Counted from the stretch's first letter, positions 51,153-60,872 are shown. The stretch: 64,000 nt of DNA from Hyalangium ruber (GCF_034259325.1 NZ_JAXIVS010000010.1:124001-188000); one strand, 5' to 3'. Notes: a model not told the origin generated them from the sequence alone. Program-made: numbers and translations.

Positions 51153-52010
51153 CTACTTCGTGGGCGGCGGAGCCTTCTGCCCGCCCGGCGGGGGCGAGCC
51201 CGGCTTGACGCCCTGGGGCACGCCCGGGGTGTTCATGGGAATCATCGGCGGGGTGGGCGACGGGTTCTTCGTCGCCTCGAGCAGCTCCACCTCGAAGATG
51301 AGCGTGGCACCCCCCGGGATGTCCGGCGGGGCGCCGCGATCGCCGTAGGCGATCTCGGAGGGGCACACCAGGCGGGCCTTACCGCCGACCTTCATCTTCT
51401 GCAGACCCTCGGTCCAGCAGCGGATGACGCCGTTGAGCGGGAAGGTGGCCGGCTCGTTGCGCTTGAAGGAGCTGTCGAACTCCTTGCCGTCGATGAGCGT
51501 GCCCTTGTAGTGCACGCGCACGATGTCGGTGGGCGTGGGCGCGGCGCCCGTGCCCGCCTGCGTCTCCTTGTAGATGAGGCCCGACTCGGTCTTCACCGCG
51601 CCCGGCTCCTTGGCCGCCTGCTCCAGGAAGGCCTTGCCCTTCTCCTTCTCGGCGGAGGCCTTGGCCGACTGGCGGTTGACGGCCAGCGTCTGAATCTTGG
51701 GCCCGTAGGTGGCGATCTCCACCGCGGCCTTCTGGCCCGTGACTTCGGCGGTGATGCCGGCCTTCACGAAGTCCAGCTCCTGAGGCGACAGGCCGAACAC
51801 CGCGACGCTGCGGCCGATCGACAGGCCCAGCGCGTACAGCGTCTTCTGATCCTCGGTCTGCGGGTCACCCGCGGCACCGGTGGCCGCGCCCGTGCTGGTG
51901 CCCGTCGTGGTGGCACCCGTATTCGCGCCGCCCTCGGCGCTCTTGTTTTCCGTTGGCTTCTGGCAGCCGGCAACGGCCAGCGCCACCGCCAATACCCAGA
52001 GTTTCCGCAT
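51153..52010 (-). CDS. FKBP-type peptidyl-prolyl isomerase lipoprotein
   Basis: The 285-residue protein has a lipoprotein signal ending AVAGC (Cys16) and a Thr/Gly/Ala spacer. Residues about 52-130 match the FkpA/Mip-like N-terminal dimerisation domain (TLYALGLSIGRS), and about 140-245 are the FKBP domain with SGLIYKETQAGTGAAPTPTD, the VHYKGTLIDGKEFDSS catalytic region, and EIAYGDRGAPPDIPGGATLIFEVELL. The last 40 residues are Pro/Met-rich and disordered. It acts as a periplasmic or surface folding helper. Confidence 0.92.
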   Translation of the reverse strand: MRKLWVLAVALAVAGCQKPTENKSAEGGANTGATTTGTSTGAATGAAGDPQTEDQKTLYALGLSIGRSVAVFGLSPQELDFVKAGITAEVTGQKAAVEIATYGPKIQTLAVNRQSAKASAEKEKGKAFLEQAAKEPGAVKTESGLIYKETQAGTGAAPTPTDIVRVHYKGTLIDGKEFDSSFKRNEPATFPLNGVIRCWTEGLQKMKVGGKARLVCPSEIAYGDRGAPPDIPGGATLIFEVELLEATKNPSPTPPMIPMNTPGVPQGVKPGSPPPGGQKAPPPTK

Positions 52011-52173
52011 GTCTTCGCCTTTCCTTGCAGCAGGGGCCGTAAGACGCCCCCTCGCAAGGGGCCACTTACTACAGAACGGGCCCCTTCTCGCGCTTTCCGT
52101 CAGTCTTTGGGGCGCTTCCCCACCCCGTTGGAGGCGGATGAACCCTCCCGGCGGAGCCTTGGGCCCCCAACCA

Positions 52174-52452
52174 TCACGGCTCCGAGCGCTCGGAACCGAC
52201 GCCGCGCACGGTATGCACGGCGGCGTCCACCTCGGCGAGGATGCGGCGCGCGTGCTGGAGGAACGCCTCGCCGGCGGGCAGCAGGCGCATGCCCCGAGGG
52301 GTGCGCTCGAAGAGCTGGGCGCCGAGCTCGTCTTCCAGGGCGAGGATGTGGCGGCTGAGCGGGGGCTGGGTGAGGTGGAGCCGGCGGGCGGCGCGCCCCA
52401 CGTGGCCCTCTTCGGCCACCGCGACGAAGGACTGGATGTGCGTGAGACTCAC
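52174..52452 (-). CDS. Stand-alone LysR-type DNA-binding domain
   Basis: The 92-residue protein starts at a GTG (52452) and contains the full LysR winged helix-turn-helix (residues about 1-60: FVAVAEEGHVGRAARRLHLTQPPLSRHI), plus part of the linker helix (to about 80), then stops. The effector-binding domain (normally another 200 residues) is absent, and no such sequence continues downstream in any frame that I can see. It may be a truncated regulator or a genuine short regulator. It is divergent from the second methionine aminopeptidase gene. Confidence 0.78.
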   Translation of the reverse strand: MSLTHIQSFVAVAEEGHVGRAARRLHLTQPPLSRHILALEDELGAQLFERTPRGMRLLPAGEAFLQHARRILAEVDAAVHTVRGVGSERSEP

Positions 52453-52589
52453 GGTACGGAAGGGTAGCGCGGATCCCCGGGCGCGTGAACTGGCGGCCTG
52501 GGTGGACCGGGGCGGTGTTCACCGAGGGACGGACCCGATACCCAGACAGCATTGGACGCCGCACGAGGGCCGGTGCCACCTTGCCTCGC

Positions 52590-53363
52590 ATGGGAATTCC
52601 ACTGCTGAAGGGGACCGAGATTGATCGCCTGCGACTGGCCGGGCAGGCGGCGGCGGGGACGCTGGCCTGGGTGGCGGGGCGGCTGACGCCGGGCATCACG
52701 ACGGCGGACATCGACGCGTGGGTGCGGGAGGACACGGCGCGGCGCGGGGGGACACCGAGCCAGCTGGGCTACCACGGCTTCCCGGCGTCGGTGTGTACGA
52801 GCCGCAATCAGGTGGTGTGCCACGGGATTCCGCGGAAGGACGAGCGGCTGGAGCCGGGGGACATCATCAACGTGGATGTGACGACGTGCCTGAACGGGTT
52901 CCACGGGGACACCTCGGCCACGTTCCTGATTGGCGAGGTGTCGGCGGAGGCGCGGCACGTGGTGGACGTGGCGCGCCGGTGCCGGGATGCGGGGGTGGCG
53001 GTGGTGCGCCATGGCGCGAAGCTGGGGGATATCGGCGCGGCGATTGAAGAGCTGGCGCGGGCGGAGGGCTGCAGCGTGGTGCGCGAGTACGGGGGGCACG
53101 GCATCGGCCGGTCGATGCACGGGCCTCCGCACGTGTCTCACGTGGGGGAGCGGGGGACGGGCATCACGCTGAAGTCGGGGATGGTGCTCACCATCGAGCC
53201 GATGGTGAACCTGGGGCGTCCGGGCATCCGGCTGCTGCCGGACAAGTGGACAGTGGTGACAGAGGACGGGAGCCTGTCGGCCCAGTTCGAGCACACGGTG
53301 CTGGTGACGCGGGAGGGGTGCGAGGTCCTCACGCGACTGGACCCCGGGGCCGCCAGCGCGTGA
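52590..53363 (+). CDS. map: Methionine aminopeptidase type I (short form)
   Basis: ATG 52590 gives 257 residues without a SEC-C motif. The pita-bread catalytic domain has all five metal ligands: D96, D107, H170, E203 and E234, in NVDVTTCLNGFHGD, GGHGIGRSMH, IEPMVN and AQFEHTV. It removes N-terminal Met and is the second such gene of the window; it lacks the ribosome-docking zinc segment of the first. It is divergent from the LysR DNA-binding domain gene, so that gene could control it. It converges with the GlsB-like gene over 15 bases. Confidence 0.92.
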   Translation: MGIPLLKGTEIDRLRLAGQAAAGTLAWVAGRLTPGITTADIDAWVREDTARRGGTPSQLGYHGFPASVCTSRNQVVCHGIPRKDERLEPGDIINVDVTTCLNGFHGDTSATFLIGEVSAEARHVVDVARRCRDAGVAVVRHGAKLGDIGAAIEELARAEGCSVVREYGGHGIGRSMHGPPHVSHVGERGTGITLKSGMVLTIEPMVNLGRPGIRLLPDKWTVVTEDGSLSAQFEHTVLVTREGCEVLTRLDPGAASA

Positions 53364-53378
53364 GCGGCACGGCCGCGC

Positions 53379-53636
53379 TCAGCGGCGGCGGGAGAAGAGC
53401 GTCTCGGAGATCATCAGCAGCACGACGGCGCCGATGATGGCGCCGATGAAGCCTGCGGGGGAGGGGCTGCGCCAGTTGCCGCCCCAGAGGAGCGCGGCGA
53501 GGAAGCCGCCCATGAAGGAGCCTCCGACGCCCAGCAGGGTGGTGCGGATGATGCCCAGCTTCTGCTGGCCCGGCATGATGAAGCGGGCGATCAGGCCCAC
53601 GACGAAGCCGAAGACGATCCAGCTGCACAGCCCCAT
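53379..53636 (-). CDS. GlsB/YeaQ/YmgE-type membrane protein
   Basis: An 85-residue inner-membrane protein with three helices rich in Gly, Phe, Leu and Val, GLIARFIMPGQQKLGI and GGSFMGGFLA motifs. The family (transglycosylase-associated/stress-response GlsB) is recognised from the paired Gly-rich helices and FIGAIIGAVVLLMI. GAGGAG precedes ATG 53636 by 7 bases. The biochemical function is unknown; it is usually stress-induced. Confidence 0.9.
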   Translation of the reverse strand: MGLCSWIVFGFVVGLIARFIMPGQQKLGIIRTTLLGVGGSFMGGFLAALLWGGNWRSPSPAGFIGAIIGAVVLLMISETLFSRRR

Positions 53637-53727
53637 CTTGGAGTCTCCTCACGTGCGCGGAGCAGACCGCGCGGGTCTTTCACTTCAACAAGGCCCGGAG
53701 TCTGCCCCACTGCGTCCCAGCGCGGAA

Positions 53728-55707
53728 CTACGTATCCTGGTTGTGTGCGCCGGACACCCGGGAAGATGGCCTGGGCGAATGGGCGGCCGCCAGCGTGGCG
53801 TCCAGGGCGTTGCCCACGGTGAGGGTGCCGCCAGCGAGGATGTTGTTGTCCTCGATGAGCTCCACCTCTTCGCCGCTCAGGTCAGCGATCGCGCCCAGAT
53901 ACCAGGTGCCCTCGGGAACCTGCACACCCCCGGGAACGGACACCGCGACGCACTGCCCGACTCCCACCGTGGGCAGCACCACCTCGCCGAGGAGCATGTC
54001 CGAGGCGATGATCGCCGCATCCCGCGACAGATACAGACCGACCCGGGCGCCCGCGCGTCCAGGCTGAGTGCCCTGGTTGCACACGGTGGCCTGTCCCGTG
54101 ACCGGCTGCCCGCCCTGGAGCTTGTCCGGCCCCGTGACGCGAGAGACGACCAGATCCGCGCCATCCCCCACACCGAGCACATTGCCCGCCCGGAGGTTGT
54201 TGTTCTCGGACAGCTCCACCACACCCTGCGCGCTGTCGACGTAGGCGCCCACGTACCACGAGCCGCTCGGCACGTTGACGAGGCCGGAGACCTCCAGCGG
54301 CGCGCACTCGCCCGCTCCCAGTGCGGGGACCTGGGCGCTCCCCAGGTACGGATCCGCCGTGGAGATGGACGCATCCAACGACAAGAAGAGGGCCACGCTG
54401 GCCTCGGGGCTCGACGCCGTGCCCTGGTTGCACACCGTGGTGGTGGCCTTCATCGGCTGCGCGGAGACGGCGCTCGCGGGGCCGCGCACCTCGGCGACGA
54501 CGAGATCCACCCCGCGGCCCAGGGACTGCCGCTGGCCCACCCGGGTGTTGTTGTCCTCGAGCAGCTCCCGCACACCCTCGGCGCGGTCCACCCAGGCCGC
54601 CACGTACCACAGCCCGCTGCTCACGCCGGGCGCGCCGCTGACAGTCACCGAAGCGCACTGCCCCGGCTCCAGGGTCTCGACCGAGGCGCTGCCCACCCGC
54701 GTATCCGTGGCGCTCAGGGCGGAGTCCGCCGACAGATAGACCTCCACCTGCGGCGCGGCGCTCTCGGTGCCCTGGTTGCACACCGTGGCGTTGAAGCTCA
54801 GCGTCTCCGAGGGGTCCTCCGGGAGCCGCGAAGGCCCACTCACCGCGCTCACGGTGAAGTCCGGCCCATGGCCCACGACCGCGCGGTTGCCCACCCGGAC
54901 GTCATTGCCCTCCACGAGATCCACCACCCCAGGCGCCCCCGCCACCCGCGCCGCCACGTACCAGGACCCCTCCGCCACGTTCGCCGTGGAGGGAATCGCC
55001 AGCGCGGCGCACTGCCCGCCCTCCAGCATGCGCGTCGCCGCGCGACCCACCCGCGTGTCCTCGGGCGAGAAGGCGGCGTCGTCTGAGAGGTAGACCTCGA
55101 CCGTGGCCGAGGCGCTGGCGGTGCCCGTGTTGCACACCGTGGCGGTCGTCTGGAACGCCCCCGAAGGCAGGAGGCTCACGGGCGCGCTCACCTCGGCGAC
55201 CGTGAGGTCCGCGCCCGAGCCAATGGCCATCCGCGTGCCCGCGCGGCTGTTGTTCGTCTCGGTGGACTCCTCCACCGTGTTGCCGGGGTCGATCAGCGCG
55301 CCCACGTACAGCAGACCGCTGGCCCCACTCACCGCGCCCTCGGTCCGCACATGCAGGGTGGCGCACTGCTGGGGGTGCAGCATCCCCGTCGGCGCGCTAC
55401 CCACCAGGCTGTCCGTGGCGGCGATGCGCGTGTCCTCCGACAGGTAGAGACTCACCGTGCTGCTGACACCGACCGTGCCCTGGTTGCACGCCGTCACGGT
55501 GACGAAGTAGCCGGTGGGCGCCGGTGTACTCAGCGGCCCTCCCACCGAGGACACCCACAGGTCCGGCGCCTGGGAGGAGGTGACCGCGCTCAGCATCGAG
55601 TCCAGGAAGAGCTCCGCCGGCCCCACATTCCCCCGCCCACACCCCGCCAGCATCCCTCCCGCCACCAGCAGGGGCTTCAGCCAGCGCTGACGATGCTGTG
55701 CCTTCAA
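53728..55707 (-). CDS. Surface lipoprotein of five CARDB repeats
   Basis: The start is TTG 55707 (GGGAGGGG 3-4 bases upstream), as no ATG fits; product 659 residues. A signal peptide ends MLAGC (Cys23). Five tandem CARDB-type beta domains of about 115-120 residues follow (starting near 48, 165, 285, 405 and 525). Each has the motifs CNQGT (or CNTGT), YLS.D, and a GSWYV/TWYLGA core with EGNDVRVGN- or EDNNILAGG-like ends. No catalytic domain is present. The structure suggests an extended surface rod for cell-cell contact or matrix binding. The domains differ mainly in surface residues. Confidence 0.85.
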   Translation of the reverse strand: MKAQHRQRWLKPLLVAGGMLAGCGRGNVGPAELFLDSMLSAVTSSQAPDLWVSSVGGPLSTPAPTGYFVTVTACNQGTVGVSSTVSLYLSEDTRIAATDSLVGSAPTGMLHPQQCATLHVRTEGAVSGASGLLYVGALIDPGNTVEESTETNNSRAGTRMAIGSGADLTVAEVSAPVSLLPSGAFQTTATVCNTGTASASATVEVYLSDDAAFSPEDTRVGRAATRMLEGGQCAALAIPSTANVAEGSWYVAARVAGAPGVVDLVEGNDVRVGNRAVVGHGPDFTVSAVSGPSRLPEDPSETLSFNATVCNQGTESAAPQVEVYLSADSALSATDTRVGSASVETLEPGQCASVTVSGAPGVSSGLWYVAAWVDRAEGVRELLEDNNTRVGQRQSLGRGVDLVVAEVRGPASAVSAQPMKATTTVCNQGTASSPEASVALFLSLDASISTADPYLGSAQVPALGAGECAPLEVSGLVNVPSGSWYVGAYVDSAQGVVELSENNNLRAGNVLGVGDGADLVVSRVTGPDKLQGGQPVTGQATVCNQGTQPGRAGARVGLYLSRDAAIIASDMLLGEVVLPTVGVGQCVAVSVPGGVQVPEGTWYLGAIADLSGEEVELIEDNNILAGGTLTVGNALDATLAAAHSPRPSSRVSGAHNQDT

Positions 55708-55808
55708 GAGCCCCTCCCAGCGAAAAGATCCGCTGGGACGGAATACTGGATCTCCTTTCCCAGGAAATCCAGCTTAAACAAAAGTCCCGTATCTACCGGT
55801 GAACACCC

Positions 55809-58079
55809 TTAGGGCGCTGGTGTAGGCGGAACGGGGGCAACGGGAGCCTCGGGCTTGGGAGGCACCACCGGCAGCAGCGCGCCGCAGCTCTCGGCGGACA
55901 ACCACTGATACTCACAGGCGAATCGGGCCAGGGGCCCTCGCACCTGCCACAGCACCGCCAGCAGGATCGCCAGCACCACCAGGACCTTCACGGCGCCCGG
56001 CATGCCCTCCTCGCTGTCTTCGTCCTCCTCATCCTGGAGGTCCACGAGGGTCGAGCGGAGCTTGTCGGTGCGATCGATTCGCGAGCCCTTGGGCAGGCGC
56101 GGCTTGCGGGTGACGAGCGCGGCCAGGTCGCGCGAGAGGATCAACCGGTCATTGAGCGCCCACCCCGAGCCCTCCAGCAGCAGCGCGAGGTTGCGCCGCC
56201 GCAGCTTCAGCCACCCGAACAACCCGGCCGGCAGCATGACGATGGCGGCGATGACGACGGCCGCGGAGAAGATGTCCACCAGGGTGAGCGACTTCGTCTG
56301 CGCGACGATGAAGGCCAGCGCCGAGCCAACCGCCGCGAAGGCGATGCCACCGGCGGCCAAGAGCCCGGCGAGGCCACCCGGCTGGGCCGGAGGCGCAGCA
56401 GCAGCAGCCGCCGCCGGAGCCGGAGGAGCCCCCGCGGTGGTGACCACGGCGGTGGAGTGCGCGTACCCCTTCTCCAGCTGCGCCTCGAATGCCTTGTCCC
56501 CCGAGCTCGCCATCGCCTCGACCTTCGAGGAGATGAAGCGGCCGATGCGCTGGAAGGGCTGCGTCATCGCCTCCCACAGGGAGACGGGCTGGCGGATGAC
56601 ATGGGTGACGATGGCGTCGTGCTCCTTGCCGTCCACGTCGTGGAAGATGCCGCGCTTGCCGACCTCCAGGTGGTCGCTGCGCCCACGGGTGACGGGCACG
56701 GCCACCTCGTAGCCATCTCCGCCCTCCTTGGGAGTCACCTTGACGTAGAGGACGCAGGTGGTGCCCTGGCTCGTCAGCGCGATGTGCGCGTCTCGCGGTG
56801 CGGCGAGCACCGCCAGCGTGTACTTGCGTCCGCCGAGGATGAGCGTGCCCTTCTCGAAGAGCGCCTTGCGCCGGGGGGTATAGAGGTCCGGCATGCTGAT
56901 GAAGTTGTTGGCGAACGGTAGCAACCACCGCTGGTAGAGCAACAAGCGCTCCAGCTCGGTGATGGCGTCCAGCTCCTCCTTGAGCGCCAGGTCCGCCTTG
57001 CACGCGGCCTCGAGGGTGCCCAGGTCCGCGTCGGAGAGGGAGGCCAGCTCCGCCAGCATGCCGCGCACGGGGTTGGCCTCGAAGCCGGCCTGCCAGGCCA
57101 GAAGCGCCTCGGCTCGGGACGACAGCTCCTTCCAGGCGGCGTCACTCAAGTGCTGCGCGTCGCCGGTGAGGGGCGCCGCTACGTCCTTGCGGAACGCCTC
57201 CAGGGCCTCGAAGGCCGGCCCGCGATACAGCCGGGCCCAGGTGAGCACCCCGGCCGGATCCACCGGAGCCACGGGCAGCACGGCCACGCCCTTCAGGAGG
57301 GCGGCGCTGTCTCCGAGCATGCCCTCCACCCGACCGGCGGGCAGCTTGAGGCTCGCGGCGGCCTCGGGCTGGGCGGCCACCAACCGACACTGGAGGAAGT
57401 ACTCATCCAGCAACGGCTTCACCTCGCGGATGCGCCGGGCGCGCTCCATGCTCGGCTCGCCCCAGAGGTGCAAGGCGTCCTTCTGCCCCATGTGCGTGAG
57501 CAGCGCGGTGCGCGCCTCACGGAAGCGCTGGAGCATGGGCGCGTCGATGCCGGCCTGGCTCGCGCGGTTCTTCACCTCGGGGAAGGCGGCCATGATGCGC
57601 GAGGCCAGGGCGCGCACATTCTCCGGGAGGAAGGGCGGCGCGACGATGCCGTCTCCATTGACGCCCGCATCGCGCAGCACCTGCTCGCTGGCGCGCACCT
57701 GCGCCAGGGAGACGCGGCCCGTCTCCGAGATTTTCAGCACCGCGAGGATGCGCAGGGCGGCGGCGCGCACCTTGGCGCCCTCCGGCGAGAGCGCCTCCAG
57801 CTCGAGCACATCACTCCGGGCATCCACGCCCTTGCGGGACTGGAGGAGCTTCGCGGTGTGCTCCACGGCGGCGCGCACCTCGGCGACGCGGATGCGGCCG
57901 TTGGCGTCGCCGTCCAGGAAGGCCAGGAAGCGCGCGTCACAGTTGAACCCCGAGAGCGGGCACGCGGTGGCCATCCACTGCGTCTCGGGAATGCGGATGG
58001 CCTCGACGAGGGCATCAAAGGTGGGGATGTCGACTTGGAGCGAGCCGCCATAGCGGCGATACACGAGGGGCGCGGACAT
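55809..58079 (-). CDS. Large membrane protein with EF-hand-like segment
   Basis: ATG 58079 gives 756 residues. Residues about 54-67 match an EF-hand loop (D56-x-D58-x-N60-x-R62-I-x-x-x-E67). A second VNGDG-containing segment (about 130) could be partial. The middle (about 150-480) is helical and soluble, followed by a mixed beta region (about 440-560). Near the C-terminus are two membrane segments (about 590-610 and 625-650) and a final hydrophobic stretch (about 690-710), with a short tail. The family is unknown to me; calcium dependence is only inferred. The gene faces the HelD-like gene across 171 A/T-richer bases. Confidence 0.72.
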   Translation of the reverse strand: MSAPLVYRRYGGSLQVDIPTFDALVEAIRIPETQWMATACPLSGFNCDARFLAFLDGDANGRIRVAEVRAAVEHTAKLLQSRKGVDARSDVLELEALSPEGAKVRAAALRILAVLKISETGRVSLAQVRASEQVLRDAGVNGDGIVAPPFLPENVRALASRIMAAFPEVKNRASQAGIDAPMLQRFREARTALLTHMGQKDALHLWGEPSMERARRIREVKPLLDEYFLQCRLVAAQPEAAASLKLPAGRVEGMLGDSAALLKGVAVLPVAPVDPAGVLTWARLYRGPAFEALEAFRKDVAAPLTGDAQHLSDAAWKELSSRAEALLAWQAGFEANPVRGMLAELASLSDADLGTLEAACKADLALKEELDAITELERLLLYQRWLLPFANNFISMPDLYTPRRKALFEKGTLILGGRKYTLAVLAAPRDAHIALTSQGTTCVLYVKVTPKEGGDGYEVAVPVTRGRSDHLEVGKRGIFHDVDGKEHDAIVTHVIRQPVSLWEAMTQPFQRIGRFISSKVEAMASSGDKAFEAQLEKGYAHSTAVVTTAGAPPAPAAAAAAAPPAQPGGLAGLLAAGGIAFAAVGSALAFIVAQTKSLTLVDIFSAAVVIAAIVMLPAGLFGWLKLRRRNLALLLEGSGWALNDRLILSRDLAALVTRKPRLPKGSRIDRTDKLRSTLVDLQDEEDEDSEEGMPGAVKVLVVLAILLAVLWQVRGPLARFACEYQWLSAESCGALLPVVPPKPEAPVAPVPPTPAP

Positions 58080-58250
58080 GGGCGCGGCACCCCACCACAA
58101 CTCTTTTCGGAATTCACGCCTCGTGCGGGCCTGCAACCCGGCCTCGGAAGCGAGTACCAATAAAGTAACAAATCCCTCAGGAATTCCAAGGGGTTGACCA
58201 ATCCATTCGCAGGCGGCACCTTGCGCCCTTCTCCTGCCCGCGAGGTTTTC

Positions 58251-60353
58251 ATGAACGAGCCCCAGGAAGCCCTCTCCGAGCAGGCGCGGGCCGTCATCGC
58301 GGAGGAGGAGGCCCTGCTGGCGAGGGTGCTCGGCGCCATCCAGTCGGTGCGCCAGCGCTCGGGCCGGGGCCAGGACCGTGGCGACCTGCTGGAGCGACTC
58401 ACCACCCTGCGAGACGAGGCGAGCACCGCCGTCGAGAGCGACCTGCCGGCCCTGTTCCAGCAGCTCGACAACACGCGCGCCCTGCTGGAGCGCGACGAGA
58501 CGGTCCACCTGCCCGATCCGCATACGCCCTACTTCGCGCACCTGCGCCTGAAGCGGTACGAAAGTACCCCGCAGGAGTACCTGCTAGGGCGCACCACCTT
58601 CACGGATGCCGCCAGTGGCGTGCGCGTCATCGACTGGCGCTATGCCCCCATCGCCCGCGTCTTCTACGGCTACGAGGAGGGCGATGACTATGAGGAGTAC
58701 TTCGGAGACCGGCTCTCCGAGGGCATCGTCGAGGCCCGGCGGTTGGTGGTCATCGAGCGCGGCGTGCTCACGCGCATCCGCGCGGGCTCGCTGCACCTGG
58801 AGCGGACCGCTGCGGGTGAGTGGCGGGAGGTGGGCGCCACCTCCACGCTCTCGGGAGGCGCGGGCACGGCGGTGCGCGCGGGCAGCCTCGGCGTGGGCAC
58901 CGGCGAGGAGGGACGGGCCGGCCGCTTCGACGTCACCGCGCAGCTCGACTCCGAGCAGTTCGAGGCCCTGCAGGTAGGCGCGGATCAACCGCTGCTGGTG
59001 CTGGGGAGCGCCGGCAGCGGGAAGACGACGGTGGCCCTGCACCGGCTGGCGAAGCTCACCTTCGATCTGCGCGCCCGCTCCCTGCCCTCGAAGATGAAGG
59101 TGGTGGTGCCCGAGGAGGGCCTGGCACGGCTGTCCAAGCGCCTGCTCGCGCCGCTGGAGCTGCGCAACGTGTCCGTGGAGACGCTCGATGCGTGGGCCTA
59201 CGCCACCGCCTGCACGGCGTTCGGGGTGAAGTCCATCGCACTGTCTCCGGACAAGCCGGCCCTCACCGCTCGGCTCAAGCGCCACCCGGCGCTGCGGCCC
59301 GTGCTGGAGAAGCGGCTCCACCTCTCGAAGAAGACGGAGCCAAACTTCAAGCGCCTCCGCAAGCGGCTGGCCGAGCTGCTCACGGACCGCACCGTGCTGG
59401 CCGAGGTGGTGGCCGCCTCGAAGGGAGACCTGCCCCTGCCCGCCATCGACGATACGGTGCGGCACACGATGCTCCAGCTGGCCACGCCGCTGGCCCAGGA
59501 GTTCGAGGGCTACCACCCCGAGTCCCTCCAGACGGTGGACGGGCTCGCGCTGGAGGAGTCCACGCCGGACGCGCTGGCGAACACCGTGGACGTGGAGGAC
59601 CTGCCGCTGCTGCTCTTCCTCAAGGCGCGCTACGGGCACCTGGGCACCGAGCCGCTGGCGCACGCGGTGCTCGACGAGGCGGAGGACTTCTCGCTCTTCG
59701 AGCTGTCGGTGATGGGCCAGCAGCTCGGCAAGACCCGGAGCTGCACGCTGGCGGGAGACGAGATGCAGCAGACCACCACGAGCTTCGCGGGCTGGCCCGC
59801 TGCCCTGGCGGAGCTGGGCATCAAGGACGCGGCCACGGTGCGACTCTCGGTGTCCTATCGCTGCCCACGGCCGGTCATCGAGCTGGCGCGCCACGTGCTC
59901 GGGCCCATGGCTCCCGAGGCTCCACCGAAGAACGCGCGCGAGGGCGTGCCGGTGGGCTTCCACCACTTCCCCGAGGAGGCACAGGCGTGGCTCTTCGTCC
60001 GGGACGCGCTCAAGGACCTGCTCGAGCGGGAGCCGCGCGCCTCGGTGGCCGTCATCGCCAGCAGCCCGGAGGCCGCGCGCGCCTTCCACAAGGTGGTGGA
60101 TGACATGCCCGCCGTGCGGCTGGTGCTGGAGGGCGACTTCTCGTTCGAGCCGGGCGTGGACGTCACGGACGTGGAGAGCATCAAGGGCTTGGAGTTCGAC
60201 TACGTCATCCTCCCGGATGCCACGGCGCGCGCCTGGCCGCAGTCGGACGAGACGCGCCGCAAGCTCCACGTGGCCATCACCCGCGCCTCGCACCAGCTCT
60301 GGGTCATCTCCTCGGGCGTGCGCTCGCGCCTGTTGCCCGCGCCCCAAGCCTGA
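58251..60353 (+). CDS. HelD-like UvrD/Rep-family ATPase
   Basis: ATG 58251 follows GAGG by 6 bases; product 700 residues. An N-terminal coiled coil (about 8-85) precedes a PYFAHLRL...YLLGRTTFTD...VIDWRYAPIARVFY block, a HelD hallmark. Motifs of superfamily 1 helicases follow: Walker A G252-S-A-G-S-G-K-T-T260, DEAEDFSLFEL (D-E-A-x-D), SYRCP, and ESIKGLEFDYVILPDA, LHVAITRASHQL. HelD-class proteins recycle stalled RNA polymerase by entering its secondary channel. They are best known from Gram-positive bacteria, so this Gram-negative copy is notable. It lies just ahead of the histone-like gene. Confidence 0.85.
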   Translation: MNEPQEALSEQARAVIAEEEALLARVLGAIQSVRQRSGRGQDRGDLLERLTTLRDEASTAVESDLPALFQQLDNTRALLERDETVHLPDPHTPYFAHLRLKRYESTPQEYLLGRTTFTDAASGVRVIDWRYAPIARVFYGYEEGDDYEEYFGDRLSEGIVEARRLVVIERGVLTRIRAGSLHLERTAAGEWREVGATSTLSGGAGTAVRAGSLGVGTGEEGRAGRFDVTAQLDSEQFEALQVGADQPLLVLGSAGSGKTTVALHRLAKLTFDLRARSLPSKMKVVVPEEGLARLSKRLLAPLELRNVSVETLDAWAYATACTAFGVKSIALSPDKPALTARLKRHPALRPVLEKRLHLSKKTEPNFKRLRKRLAELLTDRTVLAEVVAASKGDLPLPAIDDTVRHTMLQLATPLAQEFEGYHPESLQTVDGLALEESTPDALANTVDVEDLPLLLFLKARYGHLGTEPLAHAVLDEAEDFSLFELSVMGQQLGKTRSCTLAGDEMQQTTTSFAGWPAALAELGIKDAATVRLSVSYRCPRPVIELARHVLGPMAPEAPPKNAREGVPVGFHHFPEEAQAWLFVRDALKDLLEREPRASVAVIASSPEAARAFHKVVDDMPAVRLVLEGDFSFEPGVDVTDVESIKGLEFDYVILPDATARAWPQSDETRRKLHVAITRASHQLWVISSGVRSRLLPAPQA

Positions 60354-60452
60354 GGCCCGAGAATCCGTCCGCTGGAGATCACTGCGCCTCGGGGGTGTTG
60401 GGGTGCATCGGGAGTGCGGTTAGGCTGGGGCCTTCCTCAAGGAGGAATCCAT

Positions 60453-60854
60453 ATGGTGACCGAGGCCCGTCCGCCTTCCGACGTGAACGCGCAGCCCCCT
60501 GAGAGTCCCCCCGCCGCCGCCGCTGCCCCCGAGCCGCAAGCGCCCCTGACCGCCAACACCGAGGGTGCGGTCAGCGCGAAGAAGCAGGGCAAGGCGGGGG
60601 CACGCGCCAAGAAGGGCCGCACCGCGGCCAAGCGCAAGCCCGAGAAGAAGGCGCCCGCCAAGAAGGCGGCGAAGAAGGCAGCGGCCAAGAAGGGCGGCCA
60701 GTTCAAGTCCGCCGCCAAGAAGTCTTCCGCCAAGCGCACCGCGGGCAGCAAGCCCAAGGCCGCGCAGAAGAAGAACCCCAAGAAGAAGGCCCCAGCGAAG
60801 AAGGCGGCTCCGGCCAAGAAGAAGACCACGGCGAAGCGCACCGCCCGGCGCTAG
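60453..60854 (+). CDS. Histone H1-like Lys/Ala-rich protein
   Basis: AAGGAGG precedes ATG 60453 by 8 bases. The 133-residue protein has an acidic/Pro-Ala N-terminus (to about residue 40) and a strongly basic C-terminal two thirds of PAKKAAKKAA-type repeats. This matches the disordered H1-like tail of bacterial histone-like proteins such as Hc1/Hc2 and the basic domains of several myxobacterial proteins. It probably binds DNA or RNA non-specifically. It is 99 bases downstream of the HelD-like gene, and a hairpin lies past its end. Confidence 0.8.
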   Translation: MVTEARPPSDVNAQPPESPPAAAAAPEPQAPLTANTEGAVSAKKQGKAGARAKKGRTAAKRKPEKKAPAKKAAKKAAAKKGGQFKSAAKKSSAKRTAGSKPKAAQKKNPKKKAPAKKAAPAKKKTTAKRTARR

Positions 60855-60872
60855 CCCCACGGCCCCGGTATG

